Positions 17,919 through 25,990 of a stretch of DNA of 46,480 nucleotides are shown one piece after another. Numbering within the stretch: the first letter of the stretch is position 1; every line of letters begins with the position of its first letter. Source of the DNA: Streptomyces sp. BR123 (GTDB lineage Bacteria; Actinomycetota; Actinomycetes; Streptomycetales; Streptomycetaceae); assembly GCF_013401435.1 (NCBI RefSeq), contig NZ_JACBGN010000024.1, forward strand, positions 1 to 46,480, given 5' to 3'. The notes beneath the pieces are model-generated. The model saw only the letters and a list, made by a program, of their open reading frames with translations, was not told the DNA's origin and made no database searches. The translations under genes and the position numbers were made by a program.

Positions 17919-18257
17919 TTACACCTCCGGCTCGATGCCGATCTCCGGCGGTTGCCGAAGCGTGGTGTGGACGGTGCAACGGGCGGCCACGGCCAGGGGG
18001 TCGGCCGCGGCGCGGCTCGGGCGGTCCGAGAGGTGGCACGATCACCATGCGCACGGCAGCGACGCGGGCCGGGCGGTCGGCCGCCACGGTGAACTCCGTA
18101 CGCCCGCGCAGGCCCTTCCGTGGCAGGAAGGCGACGCACCTGGCCAGCGACGCGGCGAACAACTCGGTGGGTGTCGGCGCACGGTCCGTCCCGCCCGCGT
18201 CCACAGGCTGGTCGACCAGGAGCCGGTGCCCGCGGATGTCGACGGCGTGCCGGCGAC
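17919..18257 (-). pseudogene. frameshifted OsmC-family protein
   Basis: The minus strand reads HAVDIRGHRLLVDQPVDAGG, then PTPTELFAASLARCVAF and ADRPARVAAVRMVIVPPL, the N-terminal two thirds of an OsmC-type hydroperoxide-detoxification protein. The end of the family (ADPLAVAARCTVHTTLRQPP, EIGIEPEV, stop) continues in a different frame, so a single frameshift near 18015 breaks the gene. About eight residues also appear to be missing after CVAF compared with typical members. The 5' end is fused to a decayed Usp instead of having its own start. The cysteine pair of OsmC (ARC and ARC) is split between the two frames. Confidence 0.75.
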
Positions 18258-18682
18258 GGGCCAGCGCGCGGTCGATTGCGGTCCGGGCGACGGAGCCCAG
18301 GCGTGGTGCCGGAAGCGGACGGTGTTTGCGCCGTCCGACGACCAGGAGTGCGGCTCCGCCGCGGCCCGTGCCGGGACCCTGGCGGGGCTTTCGAGGGCGA
18401 CGAGCTCGCCGACGGCCGACAGCCCGGGGCAAGTCACCTGGAGCGCTGCCCGCGCTTCGTGCACGAGCTTCTTCGCCCAGTGGTTCTGGTCGAACTCCGA
18501 GGGAACGCGTGTCGGTTCGAGAGCCCGCATGGGCCCAGGCATGGAGCGGACGCAGCGTGTGCCGGCCGGTCGGCCTGTCGGCGGCCCAGCGGGCAGCGGG
18601 CAGCGGGCAGCGGGCAGCGGGCAGCGGGCAGCGGGCAGGCTCTCCGGCAAGTCGTCGGGCCCCACGGTCACGAAGGGTCCAT
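18258..18682 (-). pseudogene. decayed universal stress protein with heptanucleotide expansion
   Basis: Usp-like pieces occur in order on the minus strand: PFVTVGPDDLPESLPAARCP, then MPGPMRALEPTRVPSEFDQN, KKLVHEARAALQVTCPGLSA, GELVALESPARVPARAAAE. In a shifted frame follows AALLVVGRRKHRPLPAPRLG, SVARTAID, the ATP-binding end of the family. The ATG at 18682 has a good GAGGAG site, but its frame stops after four codons; one missing C in the following CCC run would restore the VTVG frame. A 7-bp tandem repeat replaces part of the first helix. At its 3' end it runs straight into the OsmC relic. Confidence 0.7.
18588..18636. repeat. seven tandem copies of a 7-bp unit
   Basis: AGCGGGC is repeated seven times without error (49 bp). 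Read on the minus strand it encodes the run PAARCPLPAARCPLPA inside the decayed Usp. The unit is not a multiple of three, so each gain or loss of a copy would shift the frame. Confidence 0.95.
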
Positions 18683-18824
18683 GGCGCCGGTCTCCTCTCG
18701 CGACACCTCTGGAATCACAGTGCACGAATCGCCTGTCCAAGCGGAGCCGGCGCATCGGAACGGCCTGCCTTTGCGCGGCTGTACCCGGCGCCGGCCCAGG
18801 GCGATCGAGGAGTGCGCCGCGGGC

Positions 18825-19244
18825 TCACCGAGTGGCGCAGATCGCCTCCACGAAGTGGCCCACCTGGTCGTCGGAAAGGTGCCGGGCGAGATCGGCTTCG
18901 CTGATCATGCCGACGAGGCGGTGGTCTGCGATGACGGGCACACGCCGGATGCGGTGGTCCTGCATCGTGGCCAGGACCTGGTCCGCTCCTGCTTCGGCGT
19001 CGACCGTCACGGGCTTGCCCTGCGCGAGCTGCCCGGCCGTCATGTGGGCCGGGTCCTTCCCCTTGGCCAGGCACTTGAGGACGATGTCACGGTCGGTGAT
19101 GATTCCGTGCAGACGGTCGTCGGGGCCACAGATGGGGAGCGCGCCGACATCCAGCTCGCTCATCCGTCGTGCCGCATCCATGAGCGTCTCGGTCTCCTGC
19201 ACGCAAGCGGCGCCAGCGTGCATGATCTCCCGCGCGGTTTTCAT
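18825..19244 (-). CDS. CBS-pair protein, Hrp1-like
   Basis: A 139-aa protein made of two CBS motifs: residues 1-65 (AREIMHAGAACVQETETLMD, LHGIITDRDIVLKCLA) and 70-135 (MTAGQLAQGKPVTVDAEAGA, RIRRVPVIADHRLVGMISEA). Size and sequence resemble hypoxic response protein 1 (Rv2626c) of mycobacteria, a DosR-regulon member, and many Streptomyces homologues. The ATG has GAGGAGGCAG upstream. No convincing DosR-like box was found in the 250 bp before it. The ligand is not determinable from sequence. Confidence 0.9.
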   Translation of the reverse strand: MKTAREIMHAGAACVQETETLMDAARRMSELDVGALPICGPDDRLHGIITDRDIVLKCLAKGKDPAHMTAGQLAQGKPVTVDAEAGADQVLATMQDHRIRRVPVIADHRLVGMISEADLARHLSDDQVGHFVEAICATR

Positions 19245-19447
19245 GTCTGCCTCCTCACATCACCCCCTGTCCAGTCTGGCTTCGGATGCACCCGTCCCGC
19301 GCGTCGGGCAGGGTGCTCCTGTGTCCGGACCACCAAGACCGGCCCGAGCGAACGGCGCCCGCGTCTGGCAGGACGGTACGTGGGGCAGCGTCGGCCACGC
19401 CTCGCGGTGGAACCGCCTCCCCGCCGGTAACTGAACGGTCCCGACCA

Positions 19448-19651
19448 TCACTTCCTGGTCGTCGGGATCCCCGGCGCGGGGACCCTGCAGCCGAACCCGT
19501 AGGCGCGCAGTGACGGGGTGTGTCGGTGGTGCACATCCGGTGATCGAAGGTCTCGTCCGGCATCCGGGCGGCCGTTCGGGCCGGTGAGGAAGCCGAGTTC
19601 TGCGACGACGTCCTCGTGGCGCACGTACGGGGCTGACGGGCGACCCGCCAT
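19448..19651 (-). CDS. possible small hypothetical protein, perhaps frameshifted
   Basis: A 67-aa frame starts MAGRPSAPYVRHEDVVAELG with GAAGGA about 10 nt upstream of its ATG, and its first 35 codons mostly end in G or C. After GFGCRV the coding signal seems to pass to another frame (DPDDQEVMVGTVQLPAG), so the gene may be broken near 19480. I recognise no family. The rest of the interval 19245-20168 holds only a strong hairpin. Confidence 0.3.
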   Translation of the reverse strand: MAGRPSAPYVRHEDVVAELGFLTGPNGRPDAGRDLRSPDVHHRHTPSLRAYGFGCRVPAPGIPTTRK

Positions 19652-19688
19652 GTTCGGTGTTCCTTCTGCGACGCCGGGACCGGTGGCC

Positions 19689-19730
19689 CCGAGGGTCTTG
19701 TCCGATCGCCGGATCGGACAAGACCCTCGG
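19689..19730. terminator. perfect 19-bp stem hairpin
   Basis: CCGAGGGTCTTGTCCGATC (19689-19707) is followed by the loop GCCG and the exact reverse complement (19712-19730). No U-tract follows on either strand. In Streptomyces such structures can terminate without one. It lies between the small minus-strand frame and the GCS2 relic, so it could serve either strand. A longer-than-usual perfect stem could also mark a mobile-element end or a protein-binding palindrome. Confidence 0.55.
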
Positions 19731-20168
19731 TGAGCCCGTCACCCTGGCCACCGCACCGGACAGTGCGGCCGAAGCGACCGGCGAGCCCGTCGAGCGTGGG
19801 GGCGTTTCCCGGGCCGTCCCGAAGGGCCGAACATCCCGACCCGGCGCGGATCTCGTCGGGGTAGCCGCCGTACCGGGTCCGCGAGGCTGCTCCCGGGCAT
19901 CCACAGCCGTCGTTCCGTGCCGGCGCGGCGCCCGTGGCGCCCCGGGCCGGATCGCTCGGGGGCCGGTTCCCTGTGGGACCGCCGCGGCAGCGCCCCGAGA
20001 TGCCGCCGATGCGGCGCTTCGTCGTTCCCGGTCCGGGAACGACGGGCTTCATGGCCGGACCGGCCGGACCGGCGTAGCGTCGTAAGCCCCGCGGTCGCGC
20101 AGGCCTCGATCCCTCGCCGAGGCACAGCCACGTGAACCACCGCTGATCGATCGAAGGGCCGGGATGCG

Positions 20169-21326
20169 ATGCCGAGCAGCACGCCCCGCTGCCGCGCGCC
20201 GGCAGCCGCTGCGCGGCCGGTCGGCCCGCTGACCGTCGGGGTGGAGGAGGAATTCCTCCTCGTGGACCGCCGGACCAGAGCCCCCGGCAGGACGGGCGCC
20301 GGGCGTGCTCGCCGACGCACGGCACGCCCTGGGGGAACGCGCGCATGCCGAGTTCTTCACCGTGCAGGTGGAGGCCTGCACCATGCCGGCGACACGCCTG
20401 GCCGACCTGCGCGCCGACCTCGCCCGCTCGCGTCTGGTGACGGCCGACGCCGCAGCCGCCCACGGCTGCCTGCTGATCGCGTCGGGCACCTCACCCCTCG
20501 CCCCGCCCACCCCCCTCGTCGTATCGGAGGGTGACCGCTACCGGCGGATCTCCGAGCGCTACGCACCGATGCTCGCGGACCGACCGCAAGCTCTGTGCGG
20601 CTGCCACCTGCACGTGGGCGTGGACAGCCGCGGACAGGCCCTGGCGCTCGCCGGCCACATGGGCCCGTGGCTTCCCGTGATCGCCGCCCTCGCCGCGAAC
20701 TCGCCGTACCTCGACGGCCGCGACACCGGCTACGCCAGCCGGCGTGCCGTGGAGAACACACGATGGCCGACGACGGGTCCCGCACCCCTCCCGGACGAGG
20801 CCGGCTACGAACGCACCGTCTCCGATCTGGTACGACGTGGCGTGCTCCTCGACCGCAGAATGCGCTACTGGTACGCCCGCCCCAGCGAGCACGTACCGAC
20901 GCTGGAGATCCGCGTCGCGGGCTCCAACGCCGAGCTGGACACCGTCGTCCTGCTGGCAGCCCTCGTCCGCGGGCTCGCGGCGACCTTCCTGCCCCGTATC
21001 GACGCAGGGTTCCCCCCGCCCCACCCCGACGAGCCGCGGCTGCGGCACGCCTACGACACCGCGGCCCGGTACGGCCTGTCGGAGCCGACCCCGGCCGCCG
21101 CGGAGCCGGGCTGGGCCGGACGGTCCCGACTCGGCAGGCTGCTGGCCTCACCGCAACGGCCGAGGCCGCACACGGCGACCTGGCCTGGTGTACGGATGCC
21201 GTCGCCCGTTTGCTGGCCGAAGGCCCCGGTGCCGACGGGCAGCGGCGCGCGTACCGGGTCGGCGGCCGGGGTCTGGCCGGCGTCGTGGACCACCTCGCCT
21301 CGACCACGGCCGCCGTCGGCGGCTGA
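20169..21326 (+). pseudogene. ybdK: carboxylate-amine ligase / GCS2-type glutamate-cysteine ligase, frameshifted
   Basis: Three frames together give a full GCS2/YbdK protein of about 385 residues. Frame one starts with ATG after AAGGG and holds LTVGVEEEFLLVDRRTRAP. Frame two, from about 20300, holds VLADARHALGERAHAEFFTV, QALCGCHLHVGVD, RYWYARPSEHVPTLEIRVAG. Frame three, from about 21130, holds HGDLAWCTDAVARLLAEGPG and GLAGVVDHLASTTAAVGG with the stop. The shifts are near 20290 and 21110-21180. Catalytic-region motifs survive, so decay is recent or the shifts are sequence errors. Intact family members make a gamma-glutamyl bond to an amine, often cysteine. Confidence 0.8.
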
Positions 21327-21687
21327 GCCGTCCGAGCCACCAGTGGCTCCCCGGTCACCTGGTCCACCCGGACACCGGCGAACCGCGCCCCGAAGGCATG
21401 CGGTGCGTACGGTGACCGCTGCTTCGCCGACGCCGTGGTGTCCTCGGAGAGGCCCCACGAACACCTCCCCGACGGCATCGACCACCGCAGCGGGACATGG
21501 CCGGCCGACCCACGTCAACGCCGCGACCGACTGCACTCCGACGACTCGCCGCGCTCAGCGACCTGGGAGTGCAATGGGCGCGGTAGGAATGCCAGGGAGG
21601 CAAGTCCTCCTCGTACGCCGTGCCATACACCTGCGAAACGACACGAGCCTGCACCGGGTCAAGGACGCGCTCGCAGATTTTCATGGA
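21327..21687. other. gap with an unidentified coding-like remnant
   Basis: Between about 21409 and 21590 a plus-strand frame with high G or C in third codon positions reads YGDRCFADAVVSSERPHEHL and then PDGIDHRSGTWPADPRQRRD. The preceding piece HPDTGEPRPEGMRCV lies in another frame. I recognise no family, and no intact start or full-length frame exists, so it looks like another relic. The leader of the aquaporin gene follows. Confidence 0.35.
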
Positions 21688-22452
21688 GTGACATTGACAT
21701 CCTTCGAAACCCAGACGCCGCCACCTCCTGACGCACCTGCGCCCGCGCCCGCGCGGTGCACCCCGCTCGCCCTGGTCGTCGTCCACGAGTTCACGCTGAC
21801 CACCGGCATGCTGTTCATCGTGGTCACCGCCGCGCGGTGGATGGCCGGGCCCGGCACGCCGCTGACCGGTCTGCTGCCCACCCTCACGTCCCGGCTGCTG
21901 GTGATGGGCCTGCTGGTCGGCGTCATCGTGACAGCCGTGCTCGGCCCGTCCATGCGCCACGAGACCGCCGGTCACCTCAACCCGGCCGTCAGCATCGGCC
22001 TGTGGATGCTGCATGTCTTCCCCGGCAAAGCGGTGTTGCCGTTCGTGGTGGCCCAGCTGGCCGGCTCGGTGGCCGGTGTGGCCTTGGCCGATCTGGTGTG
22101 GGGCGACGCCGCTGCGAAGGTCGGGTACGCGGCACTGGCGCCTGCCCGAGGATGGGGCTCGGGTGCCGTGTTCGCGCTGGAGGCCTCGGCCATGGCCGTG
22201 ATCATGCTGATCGTGGCGTTCTTCGGGACCCGCCCCCCGCTCCTGCGGTTCCTGCCGCCGGTGATCGGCGCTTGTGTCACCGCCGTCATCGTCTTCCTCG
22301 GACCGCTGTCGGGCGGCGGCGGGAATCCCGCCCGGCAGTTGGGGCCGGCGGTGTTCTCGGGTTCCACCGGTCATCTGTGGGCGTACCTGCTCGCTCCCGT
22401 CGCCGGCGCCTCATCCGCAGCGGCGCTCGCCCCCCTCATGCGACGCCGCTGA
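21688..22452 (+). CDS. MIP-family channel (aquaporin/glycerol facilitator)
   Basis: A membrane channel of about 254 residues with six predicted helices and two half-helix motifs, GHLNPAVSIG near residue 95 and GGGNPARQLGPA near residue 215. These are the two NPA boxes of the MIP family. The helices include VVHEFTLTTGMLFIVVTAAR, LLVMGLLVGVIVTAVLG and AMAVIMLIVAFFG. Start choice is uncertain: GTG at 21688, TTG at 21694 (GGAG 5 nt upstream), or ATG at 21574 with GGGAG, which would add 38 residues of weak codon bias. Selectivity for water or glycerol cannot be set from sequence alone. No metabolic partner is adjacent. Confidence 0.88.
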   Translation: MTLTSFETQTPPPPDAPAPAPARCTPLALVVVHEFTLTTGMLFIVVTAARWMAGPGTPLTGLLPTLTSRLLVMGLLVGVIVTAVLGPSMRHETAGHLNPAVSIGLWMLHVFPGKAVLPFVVAQLAGSVAGVALADLVWGDAAAKVGYAALAPARGWGSGAVFALEASAMAVIMLIVAFFGTRPPLLRFLPPVIGACVTAVIVFLGPLSGGGGNPARQLGPAVFSGSTGHLWAYLLAPVAGASSAAALAPLMRRR

Positions 22453-22611
22453 GCGGCCGTACGCCCCGCGCTGCCCCCTTCGCCCTGCCCCGGCGCCCTC
22501 GCGGAGGACAGCCGCCGACGGCCTTGAAGGCGCGTTCCACGCCCGCTCCTTGCCACGCGTCGACGGTGACGGGCGACGGTTCGCGCCCTGGGCACACGCC
22601 GTTGGGCGGGT

Positions 22612-24231
22612 TCAAAGGGTGAAGCGGTCGGGATCGGCCGCTTCCCAGTCGGCTGCCCACGTTTCCGGCGCAGCCGCGAGGAGCTGTCCTGGTGCGAGCC
22701 ACTCGTGCAGTTCGGCGTAGGAACGGACGGTGTGCGGGTCGACTCGTTGGAGCAGCATGTGGGGGCGCAGTCCCGCCGGGCCGTCAACGCCCATCGCCGC
22801 CATGATCTGCAGAGCGCTCCGGAGCGTCGCCTGCTGGTAGCGGCGTACGCGCAGTGCCTTGTCGGCGACGTCGAGGGCCCGGGCGCGCCGCGCGTCCTGG
22901 GTGGCGACGCCGACGGGGCAGGTGTTGGTGTGGCAGCGCTGAGCCTGTATGCAGCCGACGGCGAACATCATGGCGCGGGCGGCGTTGGTGTAGTCGGCGC
23001 CCTGGACGAGCCGGGAGACGAGATCGCTGCCGGTGGCGACTTTGCCGCTGGCCCCGATACGGATGCGGTCGCGCAGTCCGCTGCCCGAGAGCGCGTTGTG
23101 GACGGTCACCAGTCCTTCGCCGAGCGGAAGGCCGACGACGTCAGCGAACTCCAGGGGAGCCGCGCCCGTTCCGCCCTCCGCGCCGTCGACGACGATGAAG
23201 TCCGGGGTGGTGTTCTCTTCCAGCATGGCCCGGCACACGGCGAGGAACTCCCGGCGCGAGCCGACGCACAGTTTGAATCCGACGGGCTTGCCCGCGGCCA
23301 GTTGCCGCATGCGGGCCAGGAAACGCACCAGCTCGCGCGGCGTGCTGTACACGCGGTGGTAGGGCGGGGAGATGACGGTCCGTCCCCGCGGCACGCCGCG
23401 CACCCTCGCGATCTCCGCGTTCACCTTGGCACCCGGCAGGACACCACCGATGCCCGGCTTGGCGCCTTGGCTGATCTTCAGGGACACCGCTTTGACGTGC
23501 GGATGTGCGGCCTTCCGGGCGAACTGCCGCTCGTCGAATCCGCCGTTGTGGGTGCGGCAGCCGAAATAGCCGGTGCCGATCTCCCATACGAGATCGCCGC
23601 CGGGTCGCAGGTGGTACTCCGACAGGCCGCCCTCGCCGGTGTCGTGGGCGAATCCGCCCAGAGCCGCTCCCGTGTTGAGCGCCAGTATCGCGTTGGCCGA
23701 CAGGGAGCCGAAGCTCATCGCCGAGATATTGAGCAGAGCCATGTCGTACGGCTGGGCGCAGTCGGGGCCGCCCACGCGGACGCGGGGCGGATCGGTGCGC
23801 ACCGGCCGCGGCGCCATCGAGGGGGCGAGGTACTCGCTGCCGGGCCGGTACAGGTCGCGTTCCGTGCCGAAGGGCTCCTCGGCGTCGGTGCCCTTGGCCC
23901 GCTCGTAGACGATGCTGCGGGTGTCGCGGTCGAAGGGGCGCCCGTCGAAGTTCCGCTCGACGAAGTACTGCTGGATCTCGGGGCGCACTGCCTCCATCGC
24001 GAAACGCAGGTGCCCGAGGACGGGGTAGTTGCGCAGTACGGAATGGCGGCGTTGCAGGATGTCGTACCCGGCCGTGAGGAGGGCGAGCACCAGGGGCGGG
24101 GCCACGATCCACCAGCCGGGTGAGACCGCGAGAGCGAGGGCGATCGCAGCACAGGCCCCTGCCGCGAGGGCCGACGGCAACAAGGATGTCTTCAGCACGA
24201 TGCTCGTGTGTCCCCTGTACCGCTCTTTCAT
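22612..24231 (-). CDS. FMN-binding glutamate synthase-family protein (GltB-like domain)
   Basis: A 539-aa protein of the membrane-associated GltB-domain family. Two N-terminal helices (residues 15-58) precede a TIM-barrel synthase domain with NISAMSFGSLSANAI, HDTGEGGLSEYH, KISQGAKPGIGG, DFIVVDGAEGGTGAAP and RIGASGKVATG. The iron-sulphur cysteines are C427, C433 and C438 (CIQAQRCHTNTCPVG), as in the 3Fe-4S site of glutamate synthase. No glutaminase domain is present, so it is not a full glutamate synthase; the natural reaction of this family is poorly known. The ATG is at 24231. The gene is convergent with the aquaporin gene. Confidence 0.9.
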   Translation of the reverse strand: MKERYRGHTSIVLKTSLLPSALAAGACAAIALALAVSPGWWIVAPPLVLALLTAGYDILQRRHSVLRNYPVLGHLRFAMEAVRPEIQQYFVERNFDGRPFDRDTRSIVYERAKGTDAEEPFGTERDLYRPGSEYLAPSMAPRPVRTDPPRVRVGGPDCAQPYDMALLNISAMSFGSLSANAILALNTGAALGGFAHDTGEGGLSEYHLRPGGDLVWEIGTGYFGCRTHNGGFDERQFARKAAHPHVKAVSLKISQGAKPGIGGVLPGAKVNAEIARVRGVPRGRTVISPPYHRVYSTPRELVRFLARMRQLAAGKPVGFKLCVGSRREFLAVCRAMLEENTTPDFIVVDGAEGGTGAAPLEFADVVGLPLGEGLVTVHNALSGSGLRDRIRIGASGKVATGSDLVSRLVQGADYTNAARAMMFAVGCIQAQRCHTNTCPVGVATQDARRARALDVADKALRVRRYQQATLRSALQIMAAMGVDGPAGLRPHMLLQRVDPHTVRSYAELHEWLAPGQLLAAAPETWAADWEAADPDRFTL

Positions 24232-24663
24232 GCGACGCGGGCGCCGCGCCGGTCAGGGATGGACCGGTGGGCCGTGCCGGGCCTGACGTCCTTTCAGGGT
24301 GAGTGCGGACGTTTGGCGACGGACAGTCGGGTCACACGCGTGGATACGCAAGTACGCCCTCGTGCGGGCCGCTTGCGGAGCGGGCCGCGCCGTACGATGC
24401 CGTCCCTTCGGTTTCATGCGGCCGGTACGCGTGTACGACAGGCTGCCGCCCGGGTCCGGAACGGCACCCGAACGCCCCGCTTCCCGGTCTCCTCCCCGGC
24501 CGGAATCCGGCAGTGTCCGGCAAGCCCCCGGCGAAGGCGCTCAGACCGTCCTCCCCGGGAAGCGGACCCGCGGCCGCAGCCTGGCGCGCGCGGGCCGTCG
24601 ACAACGGGGGCGCGCCGGGCTGTCCGGGTCCGGGCGCAGGCGTGTCGGTCACGGTGTCTCCGG

Positions 24664-24694
24664 TGGGCGGGGGCGGAGGCGGTGCCCCCGCCCA
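24664..24694. terminator. GC-rich hairpin upstream of hsp20
   Basis: TGGGCGGGGGC (24664-24674) pairs with GCCCCCGCCCA (24684-24694) across a 9-nt loop, an 11-bp perfect stem. It sits about 140 bp upstream of hsp20 and could insulate the promoter from read-through. There is no U-tract. Confidence 0.4.
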
Positions 24695-24747
24695 TCGTCG
24701 GTCCACCAGCATTTCGACCATGTCGTCCATTCGATGCGCGCACGGCT

Positions 24748-24766
24748 TGTCATCTTCTCGACGACA
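24748..24766. promoter_or_regulatory. RheA-type heat-shock operator
   Basis: TGTCATC-TTCTC-GACGACA matches the RheA inverted repeat TGTCATC-N5-GATGACA of Streptomyces albus hsp18 with one mismatch. It lies 65 bp upstream of the hsp20 ATG, where repression would be effective. No rheA gene is in the window, so the regulator would act from elsewhere. Confidence 0.65.
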
Positions 24767-24830
24767 TGTTACAAGAGAGGTACCTGACGCGCACTGGCAT
24801 CCGCTGCAGACACATCAGGAGGTGTTTTCC

Positions 24831-25259
24831 ATGCTGATGCGCACCGACCCCTTCCGTGAGTTCGACCGCCTCACCCAGCAGCTGCTGGGCTCGGGTACCT
24901 GGTCGAAGCCGTCCGCGATGCCGATGGACGCCTACCGCGACGGCGACGCGTACGTGATCGCCTTCGACATCCCCGGCGTCGGCAGGGACGCCATCGACAT
25001 CGACGTCGAACGGAACATGCTGACCGTCAAGGCCGAACGCCGGCCGGCCCCGAGGTCGGACCAGGCCCAGGTGGAGCTCTCCGAGCGCCCGCTGGGTGTG
25101 TTCTCCCGGCAGATCGCGCTGGCCGACACCCTCGACACCGAGCACATCGACGCCGACTACGAAGCCGGCGTGCTGACCCTGCGCATCCCGATCGCCGAGC
25201 GCGCCAAGCCCCGCAAGATCGCGATCGGTGACGGCACACGCAAGCAGCTCAGCAGCTGA
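24831..25259 (+). CDS. hsp18: small heat shock protein, Hsp20/alpha-crystallin family
   Basis: A 142-aa Hsp20 chaperone that binds unfolding proteins without ATP. The short N-terminal arm [20 protein letters not shown] is followed by an alpha-crystallin domain at residues 35-130 ([58 protein letters not shown]). The family IxI/V-type tail appears as RKIAIGDG. The ATG at 24831 has AGGAGG 8 nt upstream. A RheA-type operator and a following terminator define a monocistronic unit. It resembles the Streptomyces Hsp18 group; the symbol is given on that resemblance. Confidence 0.95.
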   Translation: MLMRTDPFREFDRLTQQLLGSGTWSKPSAMPMDAYRDGDAYVIAFDIPGVGRDAIDIDVERNMLTVKAERRPAPRSDQAQVELSERPLGVFSRQIALADTLDTEHIDADYEAGVLTLRIPIAERAKPRKIAIGDGTRKQLSS

Positions 25260-25301
25260 CCGCCCGGCCCCGCCGGATCTGCCTCCTCCCCCAGACGTGC
25301 C

Positions 25302-25338
25302 GAAGGACGGGAGGGCCCCTCTTTGCCTCCCGTCCTTC
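25302..25338. terminator. hsp20 terminator
   Basis: GAAGGACGGGAGG (25302-25314) and CCTCCCGTCCTTC (25326-25338) form a perfect 13-bp stem with an 11-nt loop, beginning 43 bp after the hsp20 stop. There is no U-tract, as is usual in this GC-rich group. Confidence 0.75.
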
Positions 25339-25488
25339 CCGCCCGTCCGTCGTCTCCGCACCGAGCGCACCGGCGCTGCGATCTGCCGTTCGACCGCCCA
25401 CGCCCCGTCTGATCGGCCCTTGCAACCCGCCGCCGGCGCCGGCGCACAAGCCCGTCCGTCCTCCCTACCGAAACGAAAGGCACACCCC

Positions 25489-25929
25489 GTGTTCGACCAG
25501 CCCGTCATCCACCGGCCGGCCCCGGACATGACCTACGAGCAGATGCTGCAGGCCGTGCAGTACGAAGGCGCCTACGCCGACCCCGGCCGGACGGCCGAAG
25601 CCGTCCGCCGGGTACTCGCCGCCCTCGGCCGCCAGCTGACCGGCCGGGAACGCGCGGACCTGGCCGCCCGCCTCCCCATGGAGGCCGCAGTGTCCCTCAC
25701 CGCCCAGATCCCCGAGTTCGACCGGCTCACCGGCTGGGGCTTCGTGAAGGACCTCGCCGCCCGCACCGGAACCAGCCCGGCCACCGCCCGCTGGGACACC
25801 GGCGCCGTGCTCGCCGTCGTGGCCCGCCTGGCCGGACCCGAACTCCTGGCCCGCATCCTGAAGTCCCTGCCCGACGGGTACGCCCTCCTTTTCGGACAGA
25901 TCGACCTCACTGCGGCCCGGGCGTCATGA
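25489..25929 (+). CDS. DUF2267 protein
   Basis: A 146-aa all-helical protein with DUF2267 features: TYEQMLQAVQYEGAYADPGR at the N-terminus, RRVLAALGRQLTGRERADLA, ARLPMEAAVSLTAQIP, and a C-terminal repeat of the fold (DTGAVLAVVARLAGPELLAR, LKSLPDGYALLF). The start is a GTG with AAAGG 8 nt upstream; no ATG fits. DUF2267 proteins often sit with Hsp20, CBS and Usp genes in actinobacterial stress clusters, and their role is unknown. A terminator separates it from hsp20, so it needs its own promoter in 25339-25488. Confidence 0.88.
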   Translation: MFDQPVIHRPAPDMTYEQMLQAVQYEGAYADPGRTAEAVRRVLAALGRQLTGRERADLAARLPMEAAVSLTAQIPEFDRLTGWGFVKDLAARTGTSPATARWDTGAVLAVVARLAGPELLARILKSLPDGYALLFGQIDLTAARAS

Positions 25930-25990
25930 CAGGCGGGTGAGGGCCGGGCCGGTCCTTGCCGTCGCCCGCCCGGTTCGGCACGGAGCGCGG

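Larger units (their letters stand above)
24232..24830. other. 599-bp intergenic region with hairpin and hsp20 operator
   Basis: No gene is supported in this stretch between the divergent GltB-like and hsp20 genes. It holds a GC-rich hairpin near 24680 and a RheA-type operator near 24757. The bases just before hsp20 are less GC-rich (acatgttacaagagagg), as expected of a promoter. Confidence 0.5.
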
